This document shows positions 31,801-39,271 of a DNA stretch of 44,066 nucleotides, piece after piece (positions within the stretch are counted from its first letter, which is position 1; every line of letters starts with the position of its first letter). The stretch spans positions 1 to 44,066 of the forward strand of contig CAYPNM010000028.1 of NCBI GenBank assembly GCA_964412105.1. Direction: 5' to 3'. The notes under the pieces are model-generated. The model was not told where the DNA came from, did no database searches, and saw nothing but the letters and a program-made list of their open reading frames with translations. A program made the position numbers and the translations under genes. The DNA is from JAKAGZ01 sp964412105 (GTDB lineage: Bacteria; Bacteroidota; Ignavibacteria; Ignavibacteriales; Ignavibacteriaceae).

Positions 31801-34407
31801 TTAATCCATCCTGTTTGAATACTTATCAATGATTGCTTTATAACCATCTTGATCACGTAAAGGATCATAGAGCGGATCCAGTTTTAATATGTTTACAGAA
31901 AAATCTGCATAATTTGCCAGCAGATAATTAATCTGCTTTAAGGCATTAACATAATCGCCAAGCATAGTATATATTTTTGCCAGGTAAGCTTTCTGGGTAT
32001 TTATTGGTAATATTTCAACATTTTTGGGCGCTAATTCCACTGCTTTGTTAAATGCGCCGAATGCTTTAGTTTTCTCGCCCAATCCTGCATAAGTTATAGA
32101 TAAAGACACGGGCAAACGAATATCCTCAGGGTTGGCCAAGATCTTTTTTTCTAATTCGGTCTTTGCTGAATCAAAATATATTCTTGATAGATTATCATTT
32201 TTCAAATATTTATAAACCAAAGCAATCGCTTGGGAATTAGGAATAAACTCAAAGAAAGTATCTTTATTTTTCTTTGAAGACTTTAATTGTCTCAAAGTTT
32301 CCTCAAAATTTCTATCAAGTATGTTTAAGCGTATTAAGTACCACTGTTTTATTTCAAATTTAATATTTTTGATTGTCTCTCTTGCCAGTTTTGTATCACC
32401 TTTCCAATCGATGTAATTGTTGGCAAGAAGAAAGAATGGTTCATTTTCATTGGGCGCTAATTCAATTGCCCGTTTATAATATTTTTCCGCACTTTTATAA
32501 TCGCGCTGATGATTATAAGAATCTCCAGTTGATCTTGCATACCTGATATTCAATGGGTCTAATGAAAAGGCTTTTAAAACAAAGGGCAACTCCAAATCAT
32601 ATCTTCCTAAAAGAAAATTGATTAGGCCTATTGTAAAATTTGCTTCGGCATCATTTGGTCGTATTTCCAATATTCTCTTAAATTCTTCCATTGCTTTTGG
32701 TAATCCATTTGGAAGGAGGAAATAATAATAAAAACCCTGAGCCATGTGTACCTCTGCAAGATTGGGATTAAGTTCTTTTGCTTTTTGCAAATGCCTGGTA
32801 ATTTTTTCTAAGGTTGCAGGATCCCTTTTAATATAAAAATAAAGCCCCATATATACCGAAGATACCAAGGCGTGAGCAGCAGCGAAGTTGGAATCTAGTT
32901 CGATTGCTGCATTATAAAGATTTATGGCTTTTAAAAAATCAGATTCGTGAGCACCTATGGCTGCAAATTCTGCCCTGGTTGCTTTAAGATAATACTCATA
33001 CGCATCAAGGTTCTTTGTTGGCGGAGATTCGGAAGCAAACTGACGGGGTAATATTTTGATACCCAATTTATCCACTACATTTTGCGCTATTTCATTCTGC
33101 ACACTAAAGACATCATTAATTACTCTATCAAAGGAGTCCGACCAGATATTAATGTCATCAGAAACTCTGACTAATTGAGGAGTTATTCTAATGCGGCTCG
33201 GCTTATCTTTGTATTTTGCCCACTGAACAGTACCTTCAATTATATAATCTACGCCCAGTTCCTTCCCAATCTCCTTTGCAGTTTTATTGGCATTTGCAAA
33301 TTTTTCTGCACTGCTTCTTGAAATTACACCTATGCTCCCTAATTCAGCCAGCTTATTTGAGATCGCCTCTCTCATTCCTTGTGCAAAGTAGTCATCCTCA
33401 GCAGAACCTAAATTCTTGAAGGGTAACACAACTATCATCTTTTTTTTGCCTTCAGTAACTGAGGTGCCTTCTGATCCGCTTAGATAAGAATAAAATATAA
33501 GGGTCAGTATAATTACCAAAGCTGCTGCTGCTATGATCTTTGTTCTTAAACTAATCCTCGACAGTCTTATTGGTACATAATTTCTCCTTATTTTGGTTTC
33601 ATCTTTTAATGATTCCAAATCCAACTTCATTTCTTTTGTGCTTTGATATCTCTGCTCTACTGATTTGTTAACCGATCTATTTATGATTGAAGCTAATTCA
33701 TTTGATACATTACTTAGATCAGGTTCTGTATTTAGAATTGAATAAATCACTGCCTGCTCGTATTCCCCTGCAAACGGTCTCTGGCCTGTTATCATCTCGT
33801 AAAACATTACTCCAAGTGACCAGATGTCTGTTCTTTTATCTACCATACTCCCCGTTGCCTGCTCAGGGGACATATAATCCACCGTACCTACTGTCGATCC
33901 CATCTGTGTCAGTTGTGTCTGTCCCTTTGACTTTGCCAAACCGAAGTCGAGTATCTTTACAATCCCATCCGTGGTAATAAATATATTGGCTGGTTTAATA
34001 TCCCTATGCATTATCTCATTCTTATGGGCTTTCTCCAATCCTTCGCATATTTGAAGTGTAATTTTTATTGCTTCATCTATTTCTATCGGTCCTTTCTCAA
34101 CCCTGTCTTTTAATGTTTCACCGTCATACAGTGCCATCGAAATGAACAATAATCCGTCATCGGTTTCTCCAATTTCGTGGATTGTACAAATATTTGGATG
34201 GTCTAATGATGAAGCAGCTTGTGCTTCGTGGATAAGTCTTTTTTTGGATTCTTCATCAGATGAGAAGGAAGCAGGCAGGAATTTGAGGGCAACAGTTCTT
34301 TTTAATTTAACATCTTCTGCTTTGTATATTTCACCCATCCCTCCTGAACCAAGTTTTTCAGTGATTCTGTAATGAGAAATTGTTTGTCCGGGAACTATTC
34401 CTTTCAT
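31801..34407 (-). CDS. Membrane Ser/Thr protein kinase with TolB-like and TPR regions (copy A)
   Basis: Same architecture as copy B: kinase domain 12-265 with K42, HRD 134-136 and DFG 154-156, membrane helix at about 290-308, TolB-like segment (MIVVLPFKNLGSAEDDYFAQG) and TPRs to the end (868 residues). I count about 20 differences from copy B in the first 265 residues, but the TPR part is far more divergent, apart from a shared ending (FSVNILKLDPLYDPLR). This suggests the kinase half is conserved or homogenised by recombination while the sensor half varies. ATG 34407 has AAGAAGGA upstream. It opens the kinase-SusCD run, 40 bp before copy B. Confidence 0.93.
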   Translation of the reverse strand: MKGIVPGQTISHYRITEKLGSGGMGEIYKAEDVKLKRTVALKFLPASFSSDEESKKRLIHEAQAASSLDHPNICTIHEIGETDDGLLFISMALYDGETLKDRVEKGPIEIDEAIKITLQICEGLEKAHKNEIMHRDIKPANIFITTDGIVKILDFGLAKSKGQTQLTQMGSTVGTVDYMSPEQATGSMVDKRTDIWSLGVMFYEMITGQRPFAGEYEQAVIYSILNTEPDLSNVSNELASIINRSVNKSVEQRYQSTKEMKLDLESLKDETKIRRNYVPIRLSRISLRTKIIAAAALVIILTLIFYSYLSGSEGTSVTEGKKKMIVVLPFKNLGSAEDDYFAQGMREAISNKLAELGSIGVISRSSAEKFANANKTAKEIGKELGVDYIIEGTVQWAKYKDKPSRIRITPQLVRVSDDINIWSDSFDRVINDVFSVQNEIAQNVVDKLGIKILPRQFASESPPTKNLDAYEYYLKATRAEFAAIGAHESDFLKAINLYNAAIELDSNFAAAHALVSSVYMGLYFYIKRDPATLEKITRHLQKAKELNPNLAEVHMAQGFYYYFLLPNGLPKAMEEFKRILEIRPNDAEANFTIGLINFLLGRYDLELPFVLKAFSLDPLNIRYARSTGDSYNHQRDYKSAEKYYKRAIELAPNENEPFFLLANNYIDWKGDTKLARETIKNIKFEIKQWYLIRLNILDRNFEETLRQLKSSKKNKDTFFEFIPNSQAIALVYKYLKNDNLSRIYFDSAKTELEKKILANPEDIRLPVSLSITYAGLGEKTKAFGAFNKAVELAPKNVEILPINTQKAYLAKIYTMLGDYVNALKQINYLLANYADFSVNILKLDPLYDPLRDQDGYKAIIDKYSNRMD

Positions 34408-34414
34408 TTTCGAT

Positions 34415-34875
34415 TTTCCTTCTTCCTCAAAGGAAATATCACAATGAATTACCCCAGCCCCAAAGCCAGAAATGAATTATATAGAGGATGGAATCCCTGT
34501 TTATATAATAACTTACGGAAATAATTAAACTAAGGCAAGAAATAATTAGATCTTTTTATCCACCGGGCAGCTACAAAAGAACCATCCCGAAAAGTCGGGA
34601 CAAGGCTGAGTAGTAAATTTTGAATGTTGAATGTTGGATGTTGAATTTGCCTACCCTGCCTCCTGATAGGAAGAGATTTCCTATCATACGGCGGTGTCTT
34701 CGATACACCCCGACAAAATTCCAGTGAATTTTGTCGGGGCACTCGGACACCGCGATGTGCTTGATACCTGAATAAAATTATATACATCGGTTGCTGAGTG
34801 TCCCGATGAAGTCAGGATGGTACTTTTACATTAAGGCAGGCAGGTCAATTTATTAATTTATTTTGGATTGCTTTT
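34415..34875. other. 460-bp intergenic region with palindromic element
   Basis: No gene is supported. It contains the promoter and leader zone of kinase A (34408-34560), the palindromic element at 34573-34829, and a short tail before the esterase stop. Within it GAATGTTG repeats three times imperfectly (34622-34644), a micro-repeat commonly seen in intergenic DNA of this group. A minus-strand frame at 34530-34787 merely reads through these repeats. Confidence 0.6.
34573..34829. repeat. Palindrome-rich interspersed element with inverted ends (MITE- or REP-like)
   Basis: The ends are inverted repeats of about 30 bp: left 34573-34602 (contains ACCATCCCGA and TCGGGACA) and right 34799-34829 (contains TGTCCCGA and GGATGGTACTTTTAC), with mismatches. 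Inside, GATAGGAA/TTCCTATC (34665-34685) and a 63-bp double palindrome follow: GCGGTGTC/GACACCGC (34691-34698 and 34746-34753) encloses a perfect 14-bp stem at 34708-34721 and 34726-34739. No transposase is encoded. Confidence 0.65.
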
Positions 34876-36414
34876 CTATTTCCCTTTTTCAATTTCATCA
34901 ATTCTTTTCTGAATTTTCTCCAGGACCTGTTTATCAGACCACTTCGAGCAATGGCCCTGCAAAGGAGCAAATTCTATCTTAGCATCAGACTTCGGGTTTG
35001 ATGTAGTTCTTATATAGTCGTCGAAATTTCGCACAGCATTATTCAGATAAAAGTTATCCATATCACCTGCCCAGATATAAACCTTTCCCTGAATTTTGGG
35101 ACCCAATGTTGTCCAATTTTCTTTTATATAGTTAAGCAAATCATACCGTTTCCAATACTCCGCGACTTTCTTGTTTATAGCGCCGGTAACAGGATCAAAT
35201 ATTGCTTCAGGCAATCCATCTTTTCCCTTCGGACTGAACACAGCATTCCAGGCACCCCATTGCTCGCCTGATGTGACGTATGTATTGGAATAGCCCTGAA
35301 CATTTTCGCAAATAACCTCATGCTTAACTGAAAATAATGGTTGGCCGTCAACATTTCTCATACTCGGTATTGTGTACTCGCTGTTATAATAAAACGCGTT
35401 TTTACTATCGTAGATATTTACAAGCTGCAGTTGATGAAAATCTACCGGGTCAGGACTGTATGACCAGCAGCCGTTAAACTCTTCAGGATATAATAATTGC
35501 AGCGCAAGGGACACCCAGCCCCCTGTAGAGCAGCCGTACACAAATCTCATTTTCTGAGTTCCAATTATTCTGAATTTCTTTTCTACATCGGGAATTAACT
35601 CTTTGATGAGCATATCTCCATAAGGCCCGTTGTTGTCTGAGTTCATCTGATAACTGTCGCCGTATGGACCATTGCCGTCAAGAAAGACTATAACTATCTG
35701 CGGTGCTTTATCCGATGACCACCAGGTGAAGAAATTCTTATAGTTGACAAGATAGTTCACCCGTGTGTAACGTCCGCCGTACCCCGCAATATTATACGCA
35801 ACGGGATATTTCTTGTCCGGATTTTTGAAATAACCTGATGGAAGCAATACGCTTGCTTTTATCTCCATTGGTCTTTTCCACCAATCGGATAGGATCTTGC
35901 TGTTTAACTCAAATAACTTTAGTAATTCGGTTTTAACTAATTTTCTCTCGTGAATTATTTCCGATATAGTGACTGCCTTGTCCTGTGATTTATCCAGGTC
36001 CACTTTAATTTTTCTGCTGCATAAATTCCCGGGTGAATTGCTTATTGATTCTAATCTATTTTGTTTCCATAGGGCTTGTATATAATAAGTTCCAGAAGGA
36101 ACACTGCTGAAATCCCAGCTGCAGGTTTTCATCCAATTTCTAATTGTGTCGGTTTGAATGATGAAATTCTTTTTCCAATTGGTAATATTTGTTGCAAACA
36201 CAAAGCTCTCATCGGTAGTCCCCTCTTCGTATCTTGGAGTAACATGCTGATTTGTAGTCAAATAGATTATCAACCGCCCGTCGGTTTTAAACAATTTGGC
36301 TAGTGAATCAGATACGGAAATATTTAGATTCAATTTATAAGATGTGGACTGTCCCCATATTGTAATCGACGAAAAGGCTAAGATAAATGTGACAGCAGCT
36401 ATTATTTTCTTCAT
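34876..36414 (-). CDS. Secreted esterase D-type hydrolase
   Basis: A signal peptide begins at ATG 36414 (MKKIIAAVTFILAFSSITIWGQ); a TTG 24 bp upstream would add LIKLQADK before it, less likely. After a beta-rich N-terminal part, the putative esterase domain (about residues 170-510) carries YPVAYNIAGYGG, a VFLDGNGPYGDSY oxyanion-type loop, the nucleophile GCSTGGW (S296 from this start), VYIWAGDMDNFY and PLQGHCSKW with the probable His. It has 512 residues. The family includes carbohydrate esterases and feruloyl-type enzymes; the substrate is unknown. It may support the SusCD pair downstream in the run. It is periplasmic or exported. Confidence 0.85.
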   Translation of the reverse strand: MKKIIAAVTFILAFSSITIWGQSTSYKLNLNISVSDSLAKLFKTDGRLIIYLTTNQHVTPRYEEGTTDESFVFATNITNWKKNFIIQTDTIRNWMKTCSWDFSSVPSGTYYIQALWKQNRLESISNSPGNLCSRKIKVDLDKSQDKAVTISEIIHERKLVKTELLKLFELNSKILSDWWKRPMEIKASVLLPSGYFKNPDKKYPVAYNIAGYGGRYTRVNYLVNYKNFFTWWSSDKAPQIVIVFLDGNGPYGDSYQMNSDNNGPYGDMLIKELIPDVEKKFRIIGTQKMRFVYGCSTGGWVSLALQLLYPEEFNGCWSYSPDPVDFHQLQLVNIYDSKNAFYYNSEYTIPSMRNVDGQPLFSVKHEVICENVQGYSNTYVTSGEQWGAWNAVFSPKGKDGLPEAIFDPVTGAINKKVAEYWKRYDLLNYIKENWTTLGPKIQGKVYIWAGDMDNFYLNNAVRNFDDYIRTTSNPKSDAKIEFAPLQGHCSKWSDKQVLEKIQKRIDEIEKGK

Positions 36415-36562
36415 TTTGTCCGCCTGCAATTTTATCAATAATAGAAAAATATATTAAAATATTAATATATACTGTACAAATTATTATTGTATTATAGGTA
36501 TTAGGGAAGGTATGCTTTGCCTGTAAATACGATTATTTCCTTAAAATCAGAATTTTATCTTA

Positions 36563-37963
36563 CTATAAAAGGTCATTTCTTTGTACAACCACTATTGTCA
36601 TATCGTCAAATTGTTCCGTGCCGAGACAGAAATTTTTAACGTCTTCATGAAATAATTCCAGAAGCTTTGCAGAAGCATGAATACCGTTTTCTTCAACAAA
36701 ATCCTTGATCCTATCTTTCCCGTATTCTTCATTAAATTTATTATTAGCTTCCGTAACACCATCAGTAAATAATAGTACAGTATCTCCTTTATCCAGGTTT
36801 ATCGTTATTTCTTCAATCGAAGATGAAAATACCTCTCCCTTTTCAAAGCCTAAAGCCATACCAACGGTTTTGTCGGAATATGCTTTCTTTTCAGCGGCTT
36901 TATAGATAAGCGGCAGCTCGTGACCAGCACGTGAAAATGTAAATTTATTTTCTTTTACATCCAGAATTCCGTAAAGCATTGTTACGAATATTCCATTTTC
37001 AATGATCTGGTAAAAAAGCCTGTTAATTTTTATAAGTACATCAGCCGGAGATGCATTGTTTTCAGCGTAAGACTGGAATATTCCCTTTACCAGCGTCATA
37101 TAGATTGCAGCAGGAAGGCCTTTTCCCGTAACATCGCCGATTACTATTCCTATTTTGTCCGCCCCGATCTTTATAAAATCGTAATAATCCCCCCCGACTT
37201 CTTTTGCCGGTTCACAGACCGCCGCGATGGCATAATCTTCTACATCCGGAATTTCATCAGGCAATAATCTCGTCTGGACCTGCCGGGCAATTTCCAGCTC
37301 ATTGGACAATCTTTCACGCTCCAGTTCATTCTTAATATCCTGCAGTGAAACAAGAGTAAATTCACGCTCTCTTAATTTAAACCCGGCCGCAAAGATTGAT
37401 AATATCTTAGATTCTCCGTTATTATCTATCCTGACCAGGGATTTATCACCTGCTTTAATTGTCGATAAGATCTTATGCAATTCCCGATTACTGCTTTCAA
37501 GGTTGTTTATATTCTTAAGCGACTGAACATTCAATAATTTCCTGGCGGCATTATTCATTAATTCAACTTCCCCGTTTTTTCGGTAGGTTATTAAACCAAT
37601 AGCGATATGTTTAATGATTGTCTGAAGGTATAAATCCCCCACCTCCTGTTCGCTGCGTGTTTCAGATAAATTATTTGTAAGGTTCCGGAATACCGAAAAG
37701 AGTTCATCGAATGATTTTCCGAAGTTTTTGGATATATATGTCTGAGAAGTATCGGAGTATTTAACTGAATTTAAGAACCTTGCCAGTTCAACATTAGTTT
37801 TATCCACAAATCTGAACAATGAAACGATTTCATAGATCAACAGCAGGCAGGTTATCCCAAAGCCGAAATAAAATTTGAAGGTATCAAGAAGCAGAAAAGC
37901 TAAAATAATTGTTAATGTTATTAAGACAATCCTGACTAAAATATTTAATCTGAAACGGTTTAT
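36563..37963 (-). CDS. Membrane PAS-PP2C (SpoIIE-type) phosphatase, non-canonical ATA start
   Basis: The soluble part is plain: a coiled stretch (NSVKYSDTSQTYISKNFGKS), a PAS-like domain (about 105-210 of the full frame) and a PP2C domain with GGDYYDFI, IGDVTGKGLPAAIYM, LLFTDGVTEA and QFDDMTIVVV. The first standard start (TTG 37840) would delete membrane sequence. The frame stays open 41 codons further to ATA 37963, preceded by GAGGGA at 5 bp, and encodes NRFRLNILVRIVLITLTIIL and GFGITCLLLIY: two membrane helices typical of histidine-kinase-like N-termini. I therefore call the ATA start; a start-codon mutation is the alternative. Full frame: 466 residues. Confidence 0.8.
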   Translation of the reverse strand: MNRFRLNILVRIVLITLTIILAFLLLDTFKFYFGFGITCLLLIYEIVSLFRFVDKTNVELARFLNSVKYSDTSQTYISKNFGKSFDELFSVFRNLTNNLSETRSEQEVGDLYLQTIIKHIAIGLITYRKNGEVELMNNAARKLLNVQSLKNINNLESSNRELHKILSTIKAGDKSLVRIDNNGESKILSIFAAGFKLREREFTLVSLQDIKNELERERLSNELEIARQVQTRLLPDEIPDVEDYAIAAVCEPAKEVGGDYYDFIKIGADKIGIVIGDVTGKGLPAAIYMTLVKGIFQSYAENNASPADVLIKINRLFYQIIENGIFVTMLYGILDVKENKFTFSRAGHELPLIYKAAEKKAYSDKTVGMALGFEKGEVFSSSIEEITINLDKGDTVLLFTDGVTEANNKFNEEYGKDRIKDFVEENGIHASAKLLELFHEDVKNFCLGTEQFDDMTIVVVQRNDLL

Positions 37964-38061
37964 ATGATTCCCTCGTTATTATTTAGATGGAATAATCCCC
38001 TTATAACAAATATAAAAATAAGATAATTAATTCAAATCTATAAAAATGCGCGGGATTTTAA

Positions 38062-38742
38062 TTACTTGATAGATTCAATCCAACCGTCCAGCAGATTGAT
38101 AATTCTTTTTCCATATTCCGCATTTTTTTCTGAATGCGTTACCTGAACGATAGTAGTCCCGTTCTCATTAAGCTTTTTGAACAGCTCCATTATTTCCCCT
38201 CCCTGCTTCGAATTGAGATTTCCGGTGGGCTCATCCGCAAGGATTAATTTGGGTTCGGAAATGACTGCCCTGGCAACCGCAACGAGCTGCTGCTGTCCTC
38301 CAGAAAGCTGATTAGGAAAAAGATCCTTTTTAGCCACAATCTGAAATCTGTCGAGAATATCACTCACCATTCCCTTTCTTTGTGAAGATTTTATTTTTTT
38401 ATATAGAAGAGGAGTTTCAAGGTTTTCATAAACTGTCAGTTCGTCTATCAAATGATAACTCTGGAAAACAAATCCCAGATGCTGCTTGTGAAATTCGGAA
38501 CGCTGTTTTTCACTAAGATTCGTAACATTTTCATCATAAAACAAATATTCCCCATCTGAAGCAGTATCCAGCATTCCTATTATATTCAACAACGTTGATT
38601 TCCCTGCTCCCGAAGGCCCCATAATGGTGAGAAACTCACCTTCTTTAATATCGAGGCTTACATTTCGTAATACATATGTTTTTATAAAGCCTGAGGAATA
38701 GTACTTTTCAATATTTTTAAGTTTGATCATGTTATTGGCCAT
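38062..38742 (-). CDS. ABC transporter ATP-binding protein (MacB/LolD class)
   Basis: The ATPase has Walker A GPSGAGKST, Q-loop FVFQSYHLI, signature LSGGQQQLVAVARA, Walker B LILADEPTGNL and H-loop VTHSEKNAEYG. At 226 residues with DEPTGNLNSKQG, it belongs to the group that drives MacB, LolCDE and FtsX-type permeases. The two permease genes on the same strand upstream (39272 and 41677) are the obvious partners. The signature has QQQ where many have QQR; the Gln is tolerated in the class. The start MANNMIKL has two close Met options. The substrate is unknown: lipoproteins or toxic peptides. Confidence 0.94.
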   Translation of the reverse strand: MANNMIKLKNIEKYYSSGFIKTYVLRNVSLDIKEGEFLTIMGPSGAGKSTLLNIIGMLDTASDGEYLFYDENVTNLSEKQRSEFHKQHLGFVFQSYHLIDELTVYENLETPLLYKKIKSSQRKGMVSDILDRFQIVAKKDLFPNQLSGGQQQLVAVARAVISEPKLILADEPTGNLNSKQGGEIMELFKKLNENGTTIVQVTHSEKNAEYGKRIINLLDGWIESIK

Positions 38743-38799
38743 GTAAATAAATTATACTTATCAAATTAGCTAAGTTATGAGGTATATGGTACAAGGAAT

Positions 38800-38866
38800 A
38801 TTGCATAGGGCATAGGGTATATTGTATAAAGTATGCCTCCTTATCCTTATGCCTTTATACCCTATC
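38800..38866. repeat. CATAGGG micro-repeat with a 10-bp inverted repeat
   Basis: CATAGGG occurs twice in tandem, and ATAGGGTATA (38812-38821) is inverted as TATACCCTAT (38856-38865). The right arm overlaps the stop codon of the 105-residue gene. It could act as a terminator or as a simple intergenic repeat. Confidence 0.4.
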
Positions 38867-39172
38867 ACCTTTGCCCCCCAACCTCCCTTCCCTTAACCTG
38901 AATAAGGCCTGGACTGTTTTTGAGTCTTTGCCGGGATCAAATATCTGGATAACCTCCCAGTTTTTGTCATATTTTTCGATTGCTTCTCTTAGTTTCTGTA
39001 TTCGCAGGGTATAGGGATCATACGGGTGATCCGCCAGTTCAGCATCTGTTATGCTCCAGTCAAACGTCTCAACCCTGAAATTATATTTACGCTTTTCACC
39101 GTTGACATTTACGATAACCTCTACAGGCTTATCGTTTTCAACGTCTTTTAGAGGCAGACAAATATCTCTCAT
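38855..39172 (-). CDS. Conserved-looking small protein in the ABC operon, function unknown
   Basis: A 105-residue soluble, charged protein without signal peptide or membrane helix. It starts MRDICLPLKDVEND, continues VIVNVNGEKRKYNFRVET (a beta hairpin) and FDWSITDAELADHP, followed by a helix (RIQKLREAIEKYDK) and a basic end rich in Arg, Gly and Lys (FRLREGRLGGKGDRV). I recognise no family. The gene lies between the permease (99 bp away) and the ATPase (112 bp away), so a role in that system is possible but not shown. The final codons overlap a repeat. Confidence 0.6.
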   Translation of the reverse strand: MRDICLPLKDVENDKPVEVIVNVNGEKRKYNFRVETFDWSITDAELADHPYDPYTLRIQKLREAIEKYDKNWEVIQIFDPGKDSKTVQALFRLREGRLGGKGDRV

Positions 39173-39271
39173 CTGAATCTCCTATTTTCTTAATATTTAT
39201 ATAATTATAATGTCTATTTAAACGAATATATATTATAAGTACTATTCATATAACTAAAATATGATAAACGG

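Noticed and set aside
34530..34787. 85-residue minus-strand frame across the palindromic element
   Set aside because: It reads through inverted repeats and the GAATGTTG micro-repeat, has no ribosome binding site and no protein-like composition.
22586..37963. Island as a phage-defence system
   Set aside because: No nuclease, restriction, toxin or other known defence gene is present; SusCD points to nutrient sensing.
23453..37963. PP2C phosphatases as classical partner-switching modules
   Set aside because: No STAS-domain antagonist or HATPase anti-sigma gene is visible near either phosphatase.
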